Below are positions 44,829 through 52,057 of a stretch of DNA of 64,000 bases, one piece after another. A program made the translations under genes and the position numbers. This DNA is from Streptomyces sp. WZ-12 (lineage in GTDB: Bacteria; Actinomycetota; Actinomycetes; Streptomycetales; Streptomycetaceae): positions 8,357,001 through 8,421,000 of the forward strand of contig NZ_CP118574.1 of NCBI RefSeq assembly GCF_028898845.1, written 5' to 3'. Under the pieces are notes generated by a model. The model was not told the origin of the DNA and ran no database searches. It saw nothing but the letters and a program-made list of their open reading frames with translations. How positions within the stretch are numbered: the stretch's first letter is position 1; each line of letters begins with the position of its first letter.

Positions 44829-44996
44829 TTCTCTCCCTCGATCCTGGAAGACGACTCGACCCGTGCGGACCCGTAGCCCCACCAGCCGGCCCGTGGCGTG
44901 CGACCGACCGTGTGCCGGCCCACGACGGCCTCAGCGTCAGGTTGCCTGACCAACTGGTCCGGTCGGAAGCAGCGGGGATCGAAACCCGCCGCACCA

Positions 44997-45020
44997 CACC
45001 CGTGTGTGCGAACACGGGTG
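44997..45020 (-). terminator. Hairpin after the LysR gene
   Basis: Arms CACCCGTGT / ACACGGGTG with a six-base loop, about 35 bases past the LysR stop on the minus strand. Confidence 0.55.
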
Positions 45021-45053
45021 AGTCTGCGTCCGCACGCGCCGGGCAACAGGTGG

Positions 45054-46004
45054 TCAGTTGTCGGGGAGGGGGCGCTGACCGGCCGGGGGAGCGTGTGTGC
45101 TGGGGAAGACGGGGTCGAAGTAGGCGGCGTGGCGGAGGTGCTCGGCGAGTGACGCGGCGGCGGTGGAGTGGGGGTGGTCCTTGACGCCCCAGGCCAGCAG
45201 GTGGTGGCGGCGGGCCCAGGGGTCCTGGAGTTCGCAGACCTCAAGGGGTTGGTGGGGGTCGATGGCGGGGCGCGGGACGACGGCGAGGCCGACGCCGGCG
45301 GCGGCGAGGGCGACGAGGGCGTGGAGGTTGGCGACGGTGGTGCGGTAGCGCACCACGGGGGCGTGCGGCGTGAGGTGCTTTTCGATCCAACCGCGCAGGG
45401 ACGAGCCGGAGTTGAGGCCGACGAGCGGGTGCTCGGCGACCTCGCGGTAGGTGAGCGCGGTCCGCCCGGCGAGGATGCCGCCGGCCTGGCCGATCACGAC
45501 GAGGGAGTCGTCGCCGAGGGGCTCCATGCGCAGGCCGGAGTCGTGGGTCTCGTCGTCGAGGACCACTCCCAGGTCCGCCTCGCCGTCGGTGAGCATCCGT
45601 ACCGTCTGCGGGGTGCGGCTCTCGGACACCGTGACGTCGACGTCCGGGTGTGCCCGCAGGAACGAGGCCAGGGCCCGGGGGACGAGCCGGTGCATCGCGG
45701 AGCCGCCGCCCAACAGGGTCAGGGGTGCGGTGGGGGACTGGGCGTAGCTCGCGACGGCGCTTTCGAGGCGCGCGGTCTGGGCGAGCACGTCCCGGGCGTG
45801 ACGGGCGAGGGTCGTGCCGGCCGGTGTCGGGCGCACGCCCCGCCGGCCGCGGATCAACAGGGCCACGCCGGCGTGGTGTTCCAGGGAGCGCACTCTGGAA
45901 CTGGCCGAGGGGAGGCTGAGGTGCATCCGGTGGGCGCCCGCGGTGATCGAGCCCTCGGTCACGATGTGGAGGAAGAGCCGGAGATCGTCCAGGTCGTAGC
46001 GCAC
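45054..46004 (-). CDS. LysR-family regulator
   Basis: 316 residues: MRYDLDDLRLFLHIVTEGSITAGAHRMHLSLPSASSRVRSLEHHAGVALLIRGRRGVRPTPAGTTLARHA (LysR HTH), then an effector domain (GGGSAMHRLVPRALASFLRAHPDVDVTVSESRTPQTVRMLTDGEADLGVVLDD). GTG start at 46004, five bases from a 27-base dyad that also precedes the divergent TauE/SafE gene. Likely controls that exporter and itself. Confidence 0.9.
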   Translation of the reverse strand: MRYDLDDLRLFLHIVTEGSITAGAHRMHLSLPSASSRVRSLEHHAGVALLIRGRRGVRPTPAGTTLARHARDVLAQTARLESAVASYAQSPTAPLTLLGGGSAMHRLVPRALASFLRAHPDVDVTVSESRTPQTVRMLTDGEADLGVVLDDETHDSGLRMEPLGDDSLVVIGQAGGILAGRTALTYREVAEHPLVGLNSGSSLRGWIEKHLTPHAPVVRYRTTVANLHALVALAAAGVGLAVVPRPAIDPHQPLEVCELQDPWARRHHLLAWGVKDHPHSTAAASLAEHLRHAAYFDPVFPSTHAPPAGQRPLPDN

Positions 46005-46008
46005 CGCT

Positions 46009-46035
46009 CCAGCCTAAGACTCAGCCTTAGGCTGG
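46009..46035. promoter_or_regulatory. LysR-type operator between divergent genes
   Basis: Ten-base arms CCAGCCTAAG / CTTAGGCTGG around ACTCAGC. The T-N11-A-like core CTAAG...CTTAG fits a LysR binding site. Confidence 0.7.
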
Positions 46036-46087
46036 GTATGTCGATTACGCATTGTGCGGCCTCTGGTCACGGGACGATGCTCGGCTT

Positions 46088-46849
46088 GTGATCGAATTAT
46101 TGCTTGTGGTGTTGACCGGTGTCGTTTCCGGAGCGCTGAATGCCATCGGTGGTGGCGGAACGTTCGTCGCGCTGCCCGCGCTCGTCGCGTTCGGCCTGCC
46201 ACCGGTGGCCGCCAACGCGGTGTCACGCGTCGCCCTCGTGCCCGGGGCAGTGGCCAGCGCATGGGTCTACCGACGCGAACTCGCCCCGGTCGGGGGGACG
46301 TCGACGAGGACGCTGACGGCGATCAGCATGGCCGGCGGCGCGGTGGGCGCCGGTCTGGTGCTGGTGCTGCCAGCGTCGTCGTTCGATGCCGCGGCGCCCT
46401 GGCTGCTCGCTACCGCCACGCTGATCCTCGCCTTCGGGCGCCGCCTGCCCCAGGCGTTGAGCACCCTGCTGCGCCGCCCGGTCAGCATGAGTTCCCGCGC
46501 CGTCCTGATAGGCCAGTTCTTCCTTGCCGTGTACGGCGGATACTTCGGCGGAGCCGTAGGCATCACGATGCTGGCGCTGTGGAGCATCGGGCTCGGACTC
46601 GACGCCGCGGCCAGCAACCCGATGCGGGTCGTGCAGCTCGCGGCCGTCTTCCTCAGCGCGGCCGTGCTGTTCCTCTTCGCCTCGGACATCATGCGCGCCC
46701 CGCTCATACTCGTCGGCATGTTGGTCGGTGCGGTGGTCGGCGGTTGGGCCGGCGCCCATCTCGCCCGACGGCTCTCCGCGGCGCTGCTGCGGGGCAGCAT
46801 CCTGACCATCGCGGTGATCATGACGATCATGTATTTCTGGCAGAGCTGA
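46088..46849 (+). CDS. TauE/SafE-family (TSUP) membrane transporter
   Basis: 253 residues with about eight hydrophobic segments. LLLVVLTGVVSGALNAIGGGGTFVALPALVAFGLPPVAANAVSRVALVPG and the repeat LIGQFFLAVYGGYFGGAVGITMLALWSIGLGLDAAASNPMR are the two halves of the family, each with the GGGG/GxxG turn. Exports sulfite, sulfoacetate or other small organic anions. GTG at 46088 chosen; no strong ribosome site. Regulated by the divergent LysR gene. Confidence 0.85.
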   Translation: MIELLLVVLTGVVSGALNAIGGGGTFVALPALVAFGLPPVAANAVSRVALVPGAVASAWVYRRELAPVGGTSTRTLTAISMAGGAVGAGLVLVLPASSFDAAAPWLLATATLILAFGRRLPQALSTLLRRPVSMSSRAVLIGQFFLAVYGGYFGGAVGITMLALWSIGLGLDAAASNPMRVVQLAAVFLSAAVLFLFASDIMRAPLILVGMLVGAVVGGWAGAHLARRLSAALLRGSILTIAVIMTIMYFWQS

Positions 46850-47027
46850 GTGTGGGCGCGGCGGTCGGCAGCGTCGGTAGCCTACGAGGGCGCGGGCCGA
46901 CCGCCCGCGCGTGCCGCGGTGTCGTACTGCCTCAAGTTCGCGCGCCACACGCCGAGTTGGGTCCCTGAGTGACTCGCCTGGCCCGTTCGCCCGCTCCACC
47001 ACCTTGTCCGCCCCACTTGGAGGAGAG

Positions 47028-47198
47028 ATGGTCACACCGCCGTCCGGCAAGTCGCCGTCCGATGTCGCGCTGCTTCAGCGGCACTTCGCCGTGCGCGCTC
47101 TGGTCCTCGCGGTCATCCTCGGCATCACGGGCGAGGCGCTGCTGAGCCTGCTCGTGGTCCTCGTCGGCCTGGGGTTCCTGGTGTTCATGGCGGAGTGA
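47028..47198 (+). CDS. Small single-helix membrane protein
   Basis: 56 residues: a polar N-terminus (VTPPSGKSPSDVALLQRHF) and one long hydrophobic helix (AVRALVLAVILGITGEALLSLLVVLVGLGFLVFMAE). A strong ribosome site (GGAGGAG, 47019-47025) sits close before ATG 47028, which is the main support. Function unknown; it ends next to a terminator. Confidence 0.65.
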   Translation: MVTPPSGKSPSDVALLQRHFAVRALVLAVILGITGEALLSLLVVLVGLGFLVFMAE

Positions 47199-47208
47199 GG
47201 CGCGGGCT

Positions 47209-47245
47209 GTCGGCCCCGGGTGGCAGGTGGCCGCCCGGGGCCGAC
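47209..47245. terminator. Bidirectional hairpin, left boundary of the biosynthetic cluster
   Basis: Twelve-base arms GTCGGCCCCGGG / CCCGGGGCCGAC with a 13-base loop, between the convergent small-protein and P450 genes. Confidence 0.8.
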
Positions 47246-47254
47246 TCGTGCGGT

Positions 47255-48511
47255 TCAGAGCACCATTTCCGCCACCTCGGCCGAGACCGGTTCGAAGCGC
47301 ACCGGGAGACTGCTGATCCCGGTGAGGAGGTTGGAGTAGATCCGGCGGACCGGTCCGACGACCTCGAAGCCCGCGGTGAAGTCGCGGAGTGCGAGCAGCA
47401 CTTCGGAGATCTCCAGCCTCGCCAGGTAAGCACCGATGCAGTAGTGCGGACCGTGTCCGAAGGCGATGTGCTTGTTCGGCGAACGGTCGATGCGGAACCG
47501 GTCGGGGTCGGCGAAGACCCGCTCGTCGCGGTTCCCGGAGACGTTCCACACCGTCACCACGTCTCCCGCCGGGATCAAGGTGCCATGGATCTCGGTGTCC
47601 TGGAGGACGGTCCGGCCGAAGTGCATGGTCGGTGAGGACCAGCGCAGGACCTCCTCGGTGGCCTGCTTGGCCGACACCGCACCGGACTTGAACGCGGCCC
47701 ACTGGTCCGGGTTGGCGCTGAAGGAGTGGACGGCGTCGATCATCGCCAGACGGCTGGTCGCGTCCCCACCGAGGATCAGGCTGTAGCAGTTGAGCACGAT
47801 CTCGTCCTCGCTGAGCGGCGTGCCGTCGATGGTGCTGGTGGCCAACACGCTGACCACGTCCTCCTGTGGTGCTTCGCGACGGTCCTCCACCATGCCGAGG
47901 AAGTACTGGAGGATGTTGTTGCGTGCGGCGTCGGCCGCGTCGGAGTACTCGCCCTGGTCGTCCGAGCTGATGGCGGACTTGGTCAGGGTGAGCAGGTAAT
48001 CCCGGTCCTGGATCGGTACGCCGAGCAGGTCACAGATCGTGGCCATCGGGATCCTGCTCGCGACGTCCAACGCGAAGTCGCCTTCCCCGCGGTCCACCGC
48101 GGCGGCCAGCAGGGTCCGGGTGGTGCGGCGGACCTGCTCGCCGATCCGGCTCAGCACGCGCGGAGAGAACGCCTGGAGCAGGACGTTGCGCAGTTCCTTG
48201 TGCCGGTGGCCGTCGGTCACCGGCACCATCAGGCCGGATGCCGAGTCGCCCTCGCCGAGCAGGGTGATCAGGACGTTGCCGCCCTCGGAGGTGAAGGTGG
48301 TGTTGTCGCGGTAGAGGGCGACGATGTCGTCGTAGCGGCTGAGTACCCAGAAGCCGGGACTGTCGCCGACGGCGGGGTGTCGGTAGAGGGGCTGGCTCGC
48401 CCGTAAGGTGCGCCAGTATTCGGTCAGGTCGTAGTCCGCGAACGTCTGGGGGTCTCCCAGATTCACCTGGGACAGGTCGTCCGGTGTCGCGCGCAGGGGC
48501 AGGTCTTCCAC
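47255..48511 (-). CDS. Cytochrome P450 (cluster tailoring enzyme)
   Basis: 418 residues, class I bacterial P450. I helix SLILGGDATSRLAMID, ExxR in ATEEVLRWSS, PERF-like region DPDRFRIDRSP, haem loop FGHGPHYCIG with Cys358. Length and motifs resemble CYP105/107-like tailoring enzymes. GTG 48511 follows GGAGG eight bases upstream. It comes 47 bases after the C45-type hydrolase gene, same strand, as the last gene of the operon. Substrate unknown; a carrier-bound amino acid or heterocycle oxidation is possible. Confidence 0.88.
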   Translation of the reverse strand: MEDLPLRATPDDLSQVNLGDPQTFADYDLTEYWRTLRASQPLYRHPAVGDSPGFWVLSRYDDIVALYRDNTTFTSEGGNVLITLLGEGDSASGLMVPVTDGHRHKELRNVLLQAFSPRVLSRIGEQVRRTTRTLLAAAVDRGEGDFALDVASRIPMATICDLLGVPIQDRDYLLTLTKSAISSDDQGEYSDAADAARNNILQYFLGMVEDRREAPQEDVVSVLATSTIDGTPLSEDEIVLNCYSLILGGDATSRLAMIDAVHSFSANPDQWAAFKSGAVSAKQATEEVLRWSSPTMHFGRTVLQDTEIHGTLIPAGDVVTVWNVSGNRDERVFADPDRFRIDRSPNKHIAFGHGPHYCIGAYLARLEISEVLLALRDFTAGFEVVGPVRRIYSNLLTGISSLPVRFEPVSAEVAEMVL

Positions 48512-48558
48512 GGGCTTGACCTCCAGTTCGAACCGGTGGAGCGGGGTGGGTCGACGGG

Positions 48559-49587
48559 TCAGAGGGCGAAGGAGTGGGTGGGCGACAGCCGGGGGTCGCC
48601 CGGCCGCAGGTGCAGCGCCCGGTGTTGCGCGTCGAGGACGACGGCGCAGACGGTGCGTTCCCGGCGGATGTCGCCGTCGTCGCCGACGCAGATCGGCGGT
48701 TGGGACAGGAGCGCGAAGTGCTCGTCGGGATGCGCGTGCGCGGGCAGGGACCGCAGGCCGGACGCGGCCGCTTCGAGGCGGCGGAGTGAGGAGTTGCGGG
48801 CGAAGACGTTGAGTTCGTCGCGGGGGGTGAAGTCCGGGGCGAGGAAGTGGTTGGTGTGGACTGCTTCCGGTCCCGTCGTCACGCGGTGTTCGTCGCCGAT
48901 GAACTCCACCCAGGCGGTCGTGGTGGTGTCGGCGAGGACGAGGGCCCGGGAGCTGGCGAGGGGGAGCGTGCGCAGCGTGGCGAGGGCCGACTCGACCGAT
49001 GTCGCCGTGTCGAGGAGGTGGCGGATGGCGAGGTACGGCGGGACGCCCGGGCCCCAGACCCCGCCGAGCACCAGGTTCAAACCGACCGCGAGGCCATGGG
49101 AGTTGACGCCGAGATAGCCGAGCAGTCCGGCGAAGCTCAGCACCAGGGCCCGGCGGTCGCCACCGCCGACTTCGAGCACCGTGATCTGGTCGTCGAGGTT
49201 CCCGTTGAGGTCCACGGTCTGCGCCAACTCCCCGGGGCGGGCGTAGGTGGTGCAGTCGCCCCGGGTGGGAATCCGTTGGTATCCCATGATCTCGCGCCGC
49301 AGTTGCAGCAGGGTGGCCTCGTCCAGGCTCAGCCCGGCGCCGGCCGCGAGTCCGGCGATCTCGTCGGCGAGGCGGGGCGTCGCACGGGTGATCTCCGCCC
49401 GGTACGCGGCGAGGGTGTCGGACAGGCCGGCGACCGACACGGCGGTGGGCAGCAGGTGGTTGAGGCGGGCGACGCCGTCGTCGAGGAAGGCGCGCAGCCG
49501 CTCCTTGAGGGCGGCGCCGTGCGCGAAGCCGGTGGCGTACGGCTCGCCGTGGGCGAGGACGTGCGCCACCGGCACGGGTGTTGTCAC
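48559..49587 (-). CDS. C45-family N-terminal nucleophile hydrolase/acyltransferase
   Basis: 342 residues similar to acyl-CoA:6-aminopenicillanate acyltransferase. The nucleophile Cys112 lies in RGDCTTYA and would become N-terminal after self-cleavage of the first 111 residues. LSLDEATLLQLRREI and FAGLLGYLGVNSHGLAVGLNLV are typical. Such enzymes hydrolyse or transfer acyl groups on amino nitrogen. In this setting removal of a protecting acyl group (for example one added by the overlapping GNAT gene) or a final acyl transfer is a sensible guess. GTG 49587 overlaps the GNAT stop (GTGA). Confidence 0.8.
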   Translation of the reverse strand: MTTPVPVAHVLAHGEPYATGFAHGAALKERLRAFLDDGVARLNHLLPTAVSVAGLSDTLAAYRAEITRATPRLADEIAGLAAGAGLSLDEATLLQLRREIMGYQRIPTRGDCTTYARPGELAQTVDLNGNLDDQITVLEVGGGDRRALVLSFAGLLGYLGVNSHGLAVGLNLVLGGVWGPGVPPYLAIRHLLDTATSVESALATLRTLPLASSRALVLADTTTTAWVEFIGDEHRVTTGPEAVHTNHFLAPDFTPRDELNVFARNSSLRRLEAAASGLRSLPAHAHPDEHFALLSQPPICVGDDGDIRRERTVCAVVLDAQHRALHLRPGDPRLSPTHSFAL

Positions 49588-50180
49588 CGCGCGGCCGCCT
49601 GGGCGGTGAGCCGGTCGCGTACCGAGGGCCACTCGCCGGCGAGGACGCTGTAGTAGGCGGCGTCGCGGCGGGTGCCGTCCGGCATCGGGTTGAAGCTGCG
49701 CAGGATGCCCTCCTCGGTGGCGCCGATGTTGCGCAGGGCGCGACGGGCCTGCTCGTTGCGCCGGTCGGTCTTGAACTCCACGCGCTCGGCGCCGAGCCGC
49801 TCGAAGGCGTTGCGCAGCAGCAGGTGTTTGGCGTGGCGGTTGATGCCCGCGCCGCGGAAGTCCCGGCCGAGCCAGGACCAGCCGATCTCCAGCCGGCGGT
49901 CCGGTTCCGAGAGGTTGCCGTAACTCATCGACCCGGCGGTACGGCCGGTGGCGAGGTCGGTGATGTGGAAGACGACCCGTCGGCCGGCGGCGTGGTCGGC
50001 GAGCATGGTGGCGAAGAAGGTCTCGAAGGACGCCTCATCGGTGACCAACGCGACGAAGTAACGCCATATGTCCGGGTCCATGGCCACCGACCGGATGCCC
50101 TCCCGGTCGGTCGCGTCGATCGCTCGGAGGCGGACGACGTCGTCTTCCAGGACGGTCGCGGCGCGCTCGTGCCAGTTCAT
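49584..50180 (-). CDS. GNAT-family N-acyltransferase
   Basis: 198 residues, RimJ/RimL type: VVRLRAIDATDREGI..., TAGSMSYGNLSEPDRRLEIGWSWLGRDFRGAGINRHAKHLLLRNAFERLGAERVEFKTDRRNEQARRALRNIGATEEGI. The acyl-CoA loop RGAGIN (R/Q-x-x-G-x-G/A) is kept. In triacsin biosynthesis a GNAT protein succinylates hydrazinoacetate before loading on an ACP; the same role here is inference. Strong ribosome site AGGAGGAAC before ATG 50180; four-base overlap with the next gene. Confidence 0.83.
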   Translation of the reverse strand: MNWHERAATVLEDDVVRLRAIDATDREGIRSVAMDPDIWRYFVALVTDEASFETFFATMLADHAAGRRVVFHITDLATGRTAGSMSYGNLSEPDRRLEIGWSWLGRDFRGAGINRHAKHLLLRNAFERLGAERVEFKTDRRNEQARRALRNIGATEEGILRSFNPMPDGTRRDAAYYSVLAGEWPSVRDRLTAQAAAR

Positions 50181-50307
50181 GTGGATGTTCCTCCTGGTCG
50201 CTCCGCCCTCGGGGACGGAAGTGGGGTGCCGCCTCCCGCTCGCGGGGGAGAACGGGGTTCTTGCGGAGCGTAGTTGGGGTGTGGTCGGGGCGCCGTCGGC
50301 GTGGGCC

Positions 50308-50565
50308 TCAGCTCACCTCGGCGTGCCGGGACAGCGCGGCGACGACCTGCCCGAGGGTGCGCATCGCGGCCAGGTCGTGCTCGGTGAAGTGGTGCAGGCC
50401 GACCTGGACCCGGTCGCACAACGAGGTCAGGAACAGCACCTTGTTCAGCGAGGTGAGGCCGAGGTGGTCGAGCTGCGCGTCGGCGTCGATGTCCTCGGGC
50501 GGCAGGGGCTGCGGCAGGACCTCGGCGAGCGCGGAGCGGGCCGCCGTTTCGATGGTGTCAGGCAC
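50308..50565 (-). CDS. Free-standing acyl carrier protein
   Basis: 85 residues. DHLGLTSLNKVLFLTSLCDRV contains the phosphopantetheine serine (Ser39) in LTSL, with Thr in place of the usual Asp. The rest follows the four-helix fold (ETAARSALAEVLPQPLPPEDID..., HHFTEHDLAAMRTLGQVVAAL). Start overlaps the AMP-ligase stop by 8 bases, so the two are made together; the ligase is the natural loader. A 127-base gap follows before the GNAT gene. Confidence 0.88.
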   Translation of the reverse strand: MPDTIETAARSALAEVLPQPLPPEDIDADAQLDHLGLTSLNKVLFLTSLCDRVQVGLHHFTEHDLAAMRTLGQVVAALSRHAEVS

Positions 50566-52057
50566 GGATGCCCTCCTCGGGGTCGATGACGAGGCCGCGG
50601 TAGCGCGCCTCGATCTGCTTGCGGCGGGGCTTGAACTGGGAGCCGAGCAGCCCGTTCTCGACGGTGAACCGCTCCGCCAGTACGGCCTTGGCGAGCCGTT
50701 CGTCGTGGTCGAGCACGGCGTTGGCCTCCCGCAGCGCCGCCGCGATCAGCGCGGCATCCGCCGGCTGCCCGGCGGGGGAGACGATGGCGACGAGCTGCCG
50801 CTGGGACGGGTTGGTCACCACGCAGTCCTCGATCGCCGGATGGTTCTTCAGGCGTTCCTCGATCCGCCGAACGGCGATCTTCTTGCCGTTCTCCAGCACG
50901 ATCACGTCGTCGACCCGGCCGTGCACGAACAGATAGCCGTCCTCGTCGAGATGGCCGACGTCGCCGGTGCGCACGATGCCGCCCGGCCGGAACATCCCCT
51001 CCGACGCGCCCGGTTCCGCGTGCTCATAGCGGATGGCCACCGGTCGCTCGCTGCGGACGTGGATGACGCCCTCCGCGTCGATGAGGACCTCCTTGCCCGG
51101 GAGCACCCGGCCGACGCTGCCGGGGCGGTGCCCGCCGGGGTGGTTCTTGGTCACGATGCAGGTCTCGTTGAGCCCGTAGCCCTCGAAGATCGGCAGACCG
51201 GCGTCGGTGAGGTACCGCAGGGTGGCCGGGTTGGCGGGCGCCGAGCCCGTCCACAGGTAGCGGATCCGGTCGCCGAAGACCCCGATGGCCGCCTCGGCGG
51301 GTGAGACTCCGGTGCGGGCGGTGGCGGCCTGGAGGTGGGCGCGCACCGTCTCGTAGAAGCCGGGCACGCCCATCACCACCGTCGGCCGCGTCGTGCGCAG
51401 GGTCGCGAAGGCGGCCTCATAGGTGCTGATCGTGACGTCGTGGCCGAACACCAGCGCCGAGTACACCCAGTACCGCTGCTGGAGCAGGGAGAGCGGCAGG
51501 AAGACGAAGAGGTCGTCGCCGGGGCCGTGCGCGAACAACTCCTGCACCGCGGCCAGGGAGTTGTCGATGCTTCCGGCGCTGGCCAACAGCGACTTGGCCG
51601 GGCCGCTGCTGCCGGAGGTGAACTTCAGCGCCGGTGCCTCGTCGGGCTCCCAGGCCACCGCCGGCAGCTCCGCCTTCGTGGGGGCGAGGCCGCGCAGTTC
51701 GGTGATCGGGCGCACCGTGTCGGCCGTCTCGTCCTGGTCGGTGAAGAGCACCGCGAGGCCGTAACGGGAGGCGAGTTCGGCGCCGGTGGAGTCGAACTTG
51801 CCCGGGTCGAATCCGGCGGTCACCGCCTTGATGCGCAGGGCGGCCAGGTCGAGCAGCACCCACTCCAGCGAGTTCGCCGCGAGGACGCCGATCCGGTCGC
51901 CCGGCCGGATGCCCAGGCCGAGCAGATGCCCGGCGACCCGGCCCGACAGCTCCCAGACCTCGGTCAGATCCCAGGACTCGGTGGCCCCGAGCCGGGCCAC
52001 GGAGAGCCGGTTGCCCGGCCGTGGCGGGCCGCCGACCACCCGGTTGAGGACGCTCAC
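50558..52057 (-). CDS. AMP-dependent acyl ligase (acyl-ACP ligase)
   Basis: 499 residues of the adenylate-forming superfamily. P-loop TSGSSGPAKS (147-156), FEGYGLNETCIVTKNHP (A5), RTGDVGHLDEDGYLFVHGRVDDVIVLENGKKIAVRRIEERL (A7-A8), and a full C-terminal subdomain ending near FKPRRKQIEARY. The pocket is not that of an amino acid A domain; the protein resembles medium/long-chain acid ligases. Overlap with the ACP gene suggests it loads an acid, perhaps acylated hydrazinoacetate as in triacsin, onto that ACP. GTG 52057 overlaps the NRPS stop (GTGA). Confidence 0.87.
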   Translation of the reverse strand: MSVLNRVVGGPPRPGNRLSVARLGATESWDLTEVWELSGRVAGHLLGLGIRPGDRIGVLAANSLEWVLLDLAALRIKAVTAGFDPGKFDSTGAELASRYGLAVLFTDQDETADTVRPITELRGLAPTKAELPAVAWEPDEAPALKFTSGSSGPAKSLLASAGSIDNSLAAVQELFAHGPGDDLFVFLPLSLLQQRYWVYSALVFGHDVTISTYEAAFATLRTTRPTVVMGVPGFYETVRAHLQAATARTGVSPAEAAIGVFGDRIRYLWTGSAPANPATLRYLTDAGLPIFEGYGLNETCIVTKNHPGGHRPGSVGRVLPGKEVLIDAEGVIHVRSERPVAIRYEHAEPGASEGMFRPGGIVRTGDVGHLDEDGYLFVHGRVDDVIVLENGKKIAVRRIEERLKNHPAIEDCVVTNPSQRQLVAIVSPAGQPADAALIAAALREANAVLDHDERLAKAVLAERFTVENGLLGSQFKPRRKQIEARYRGLVIDPEEGIRA

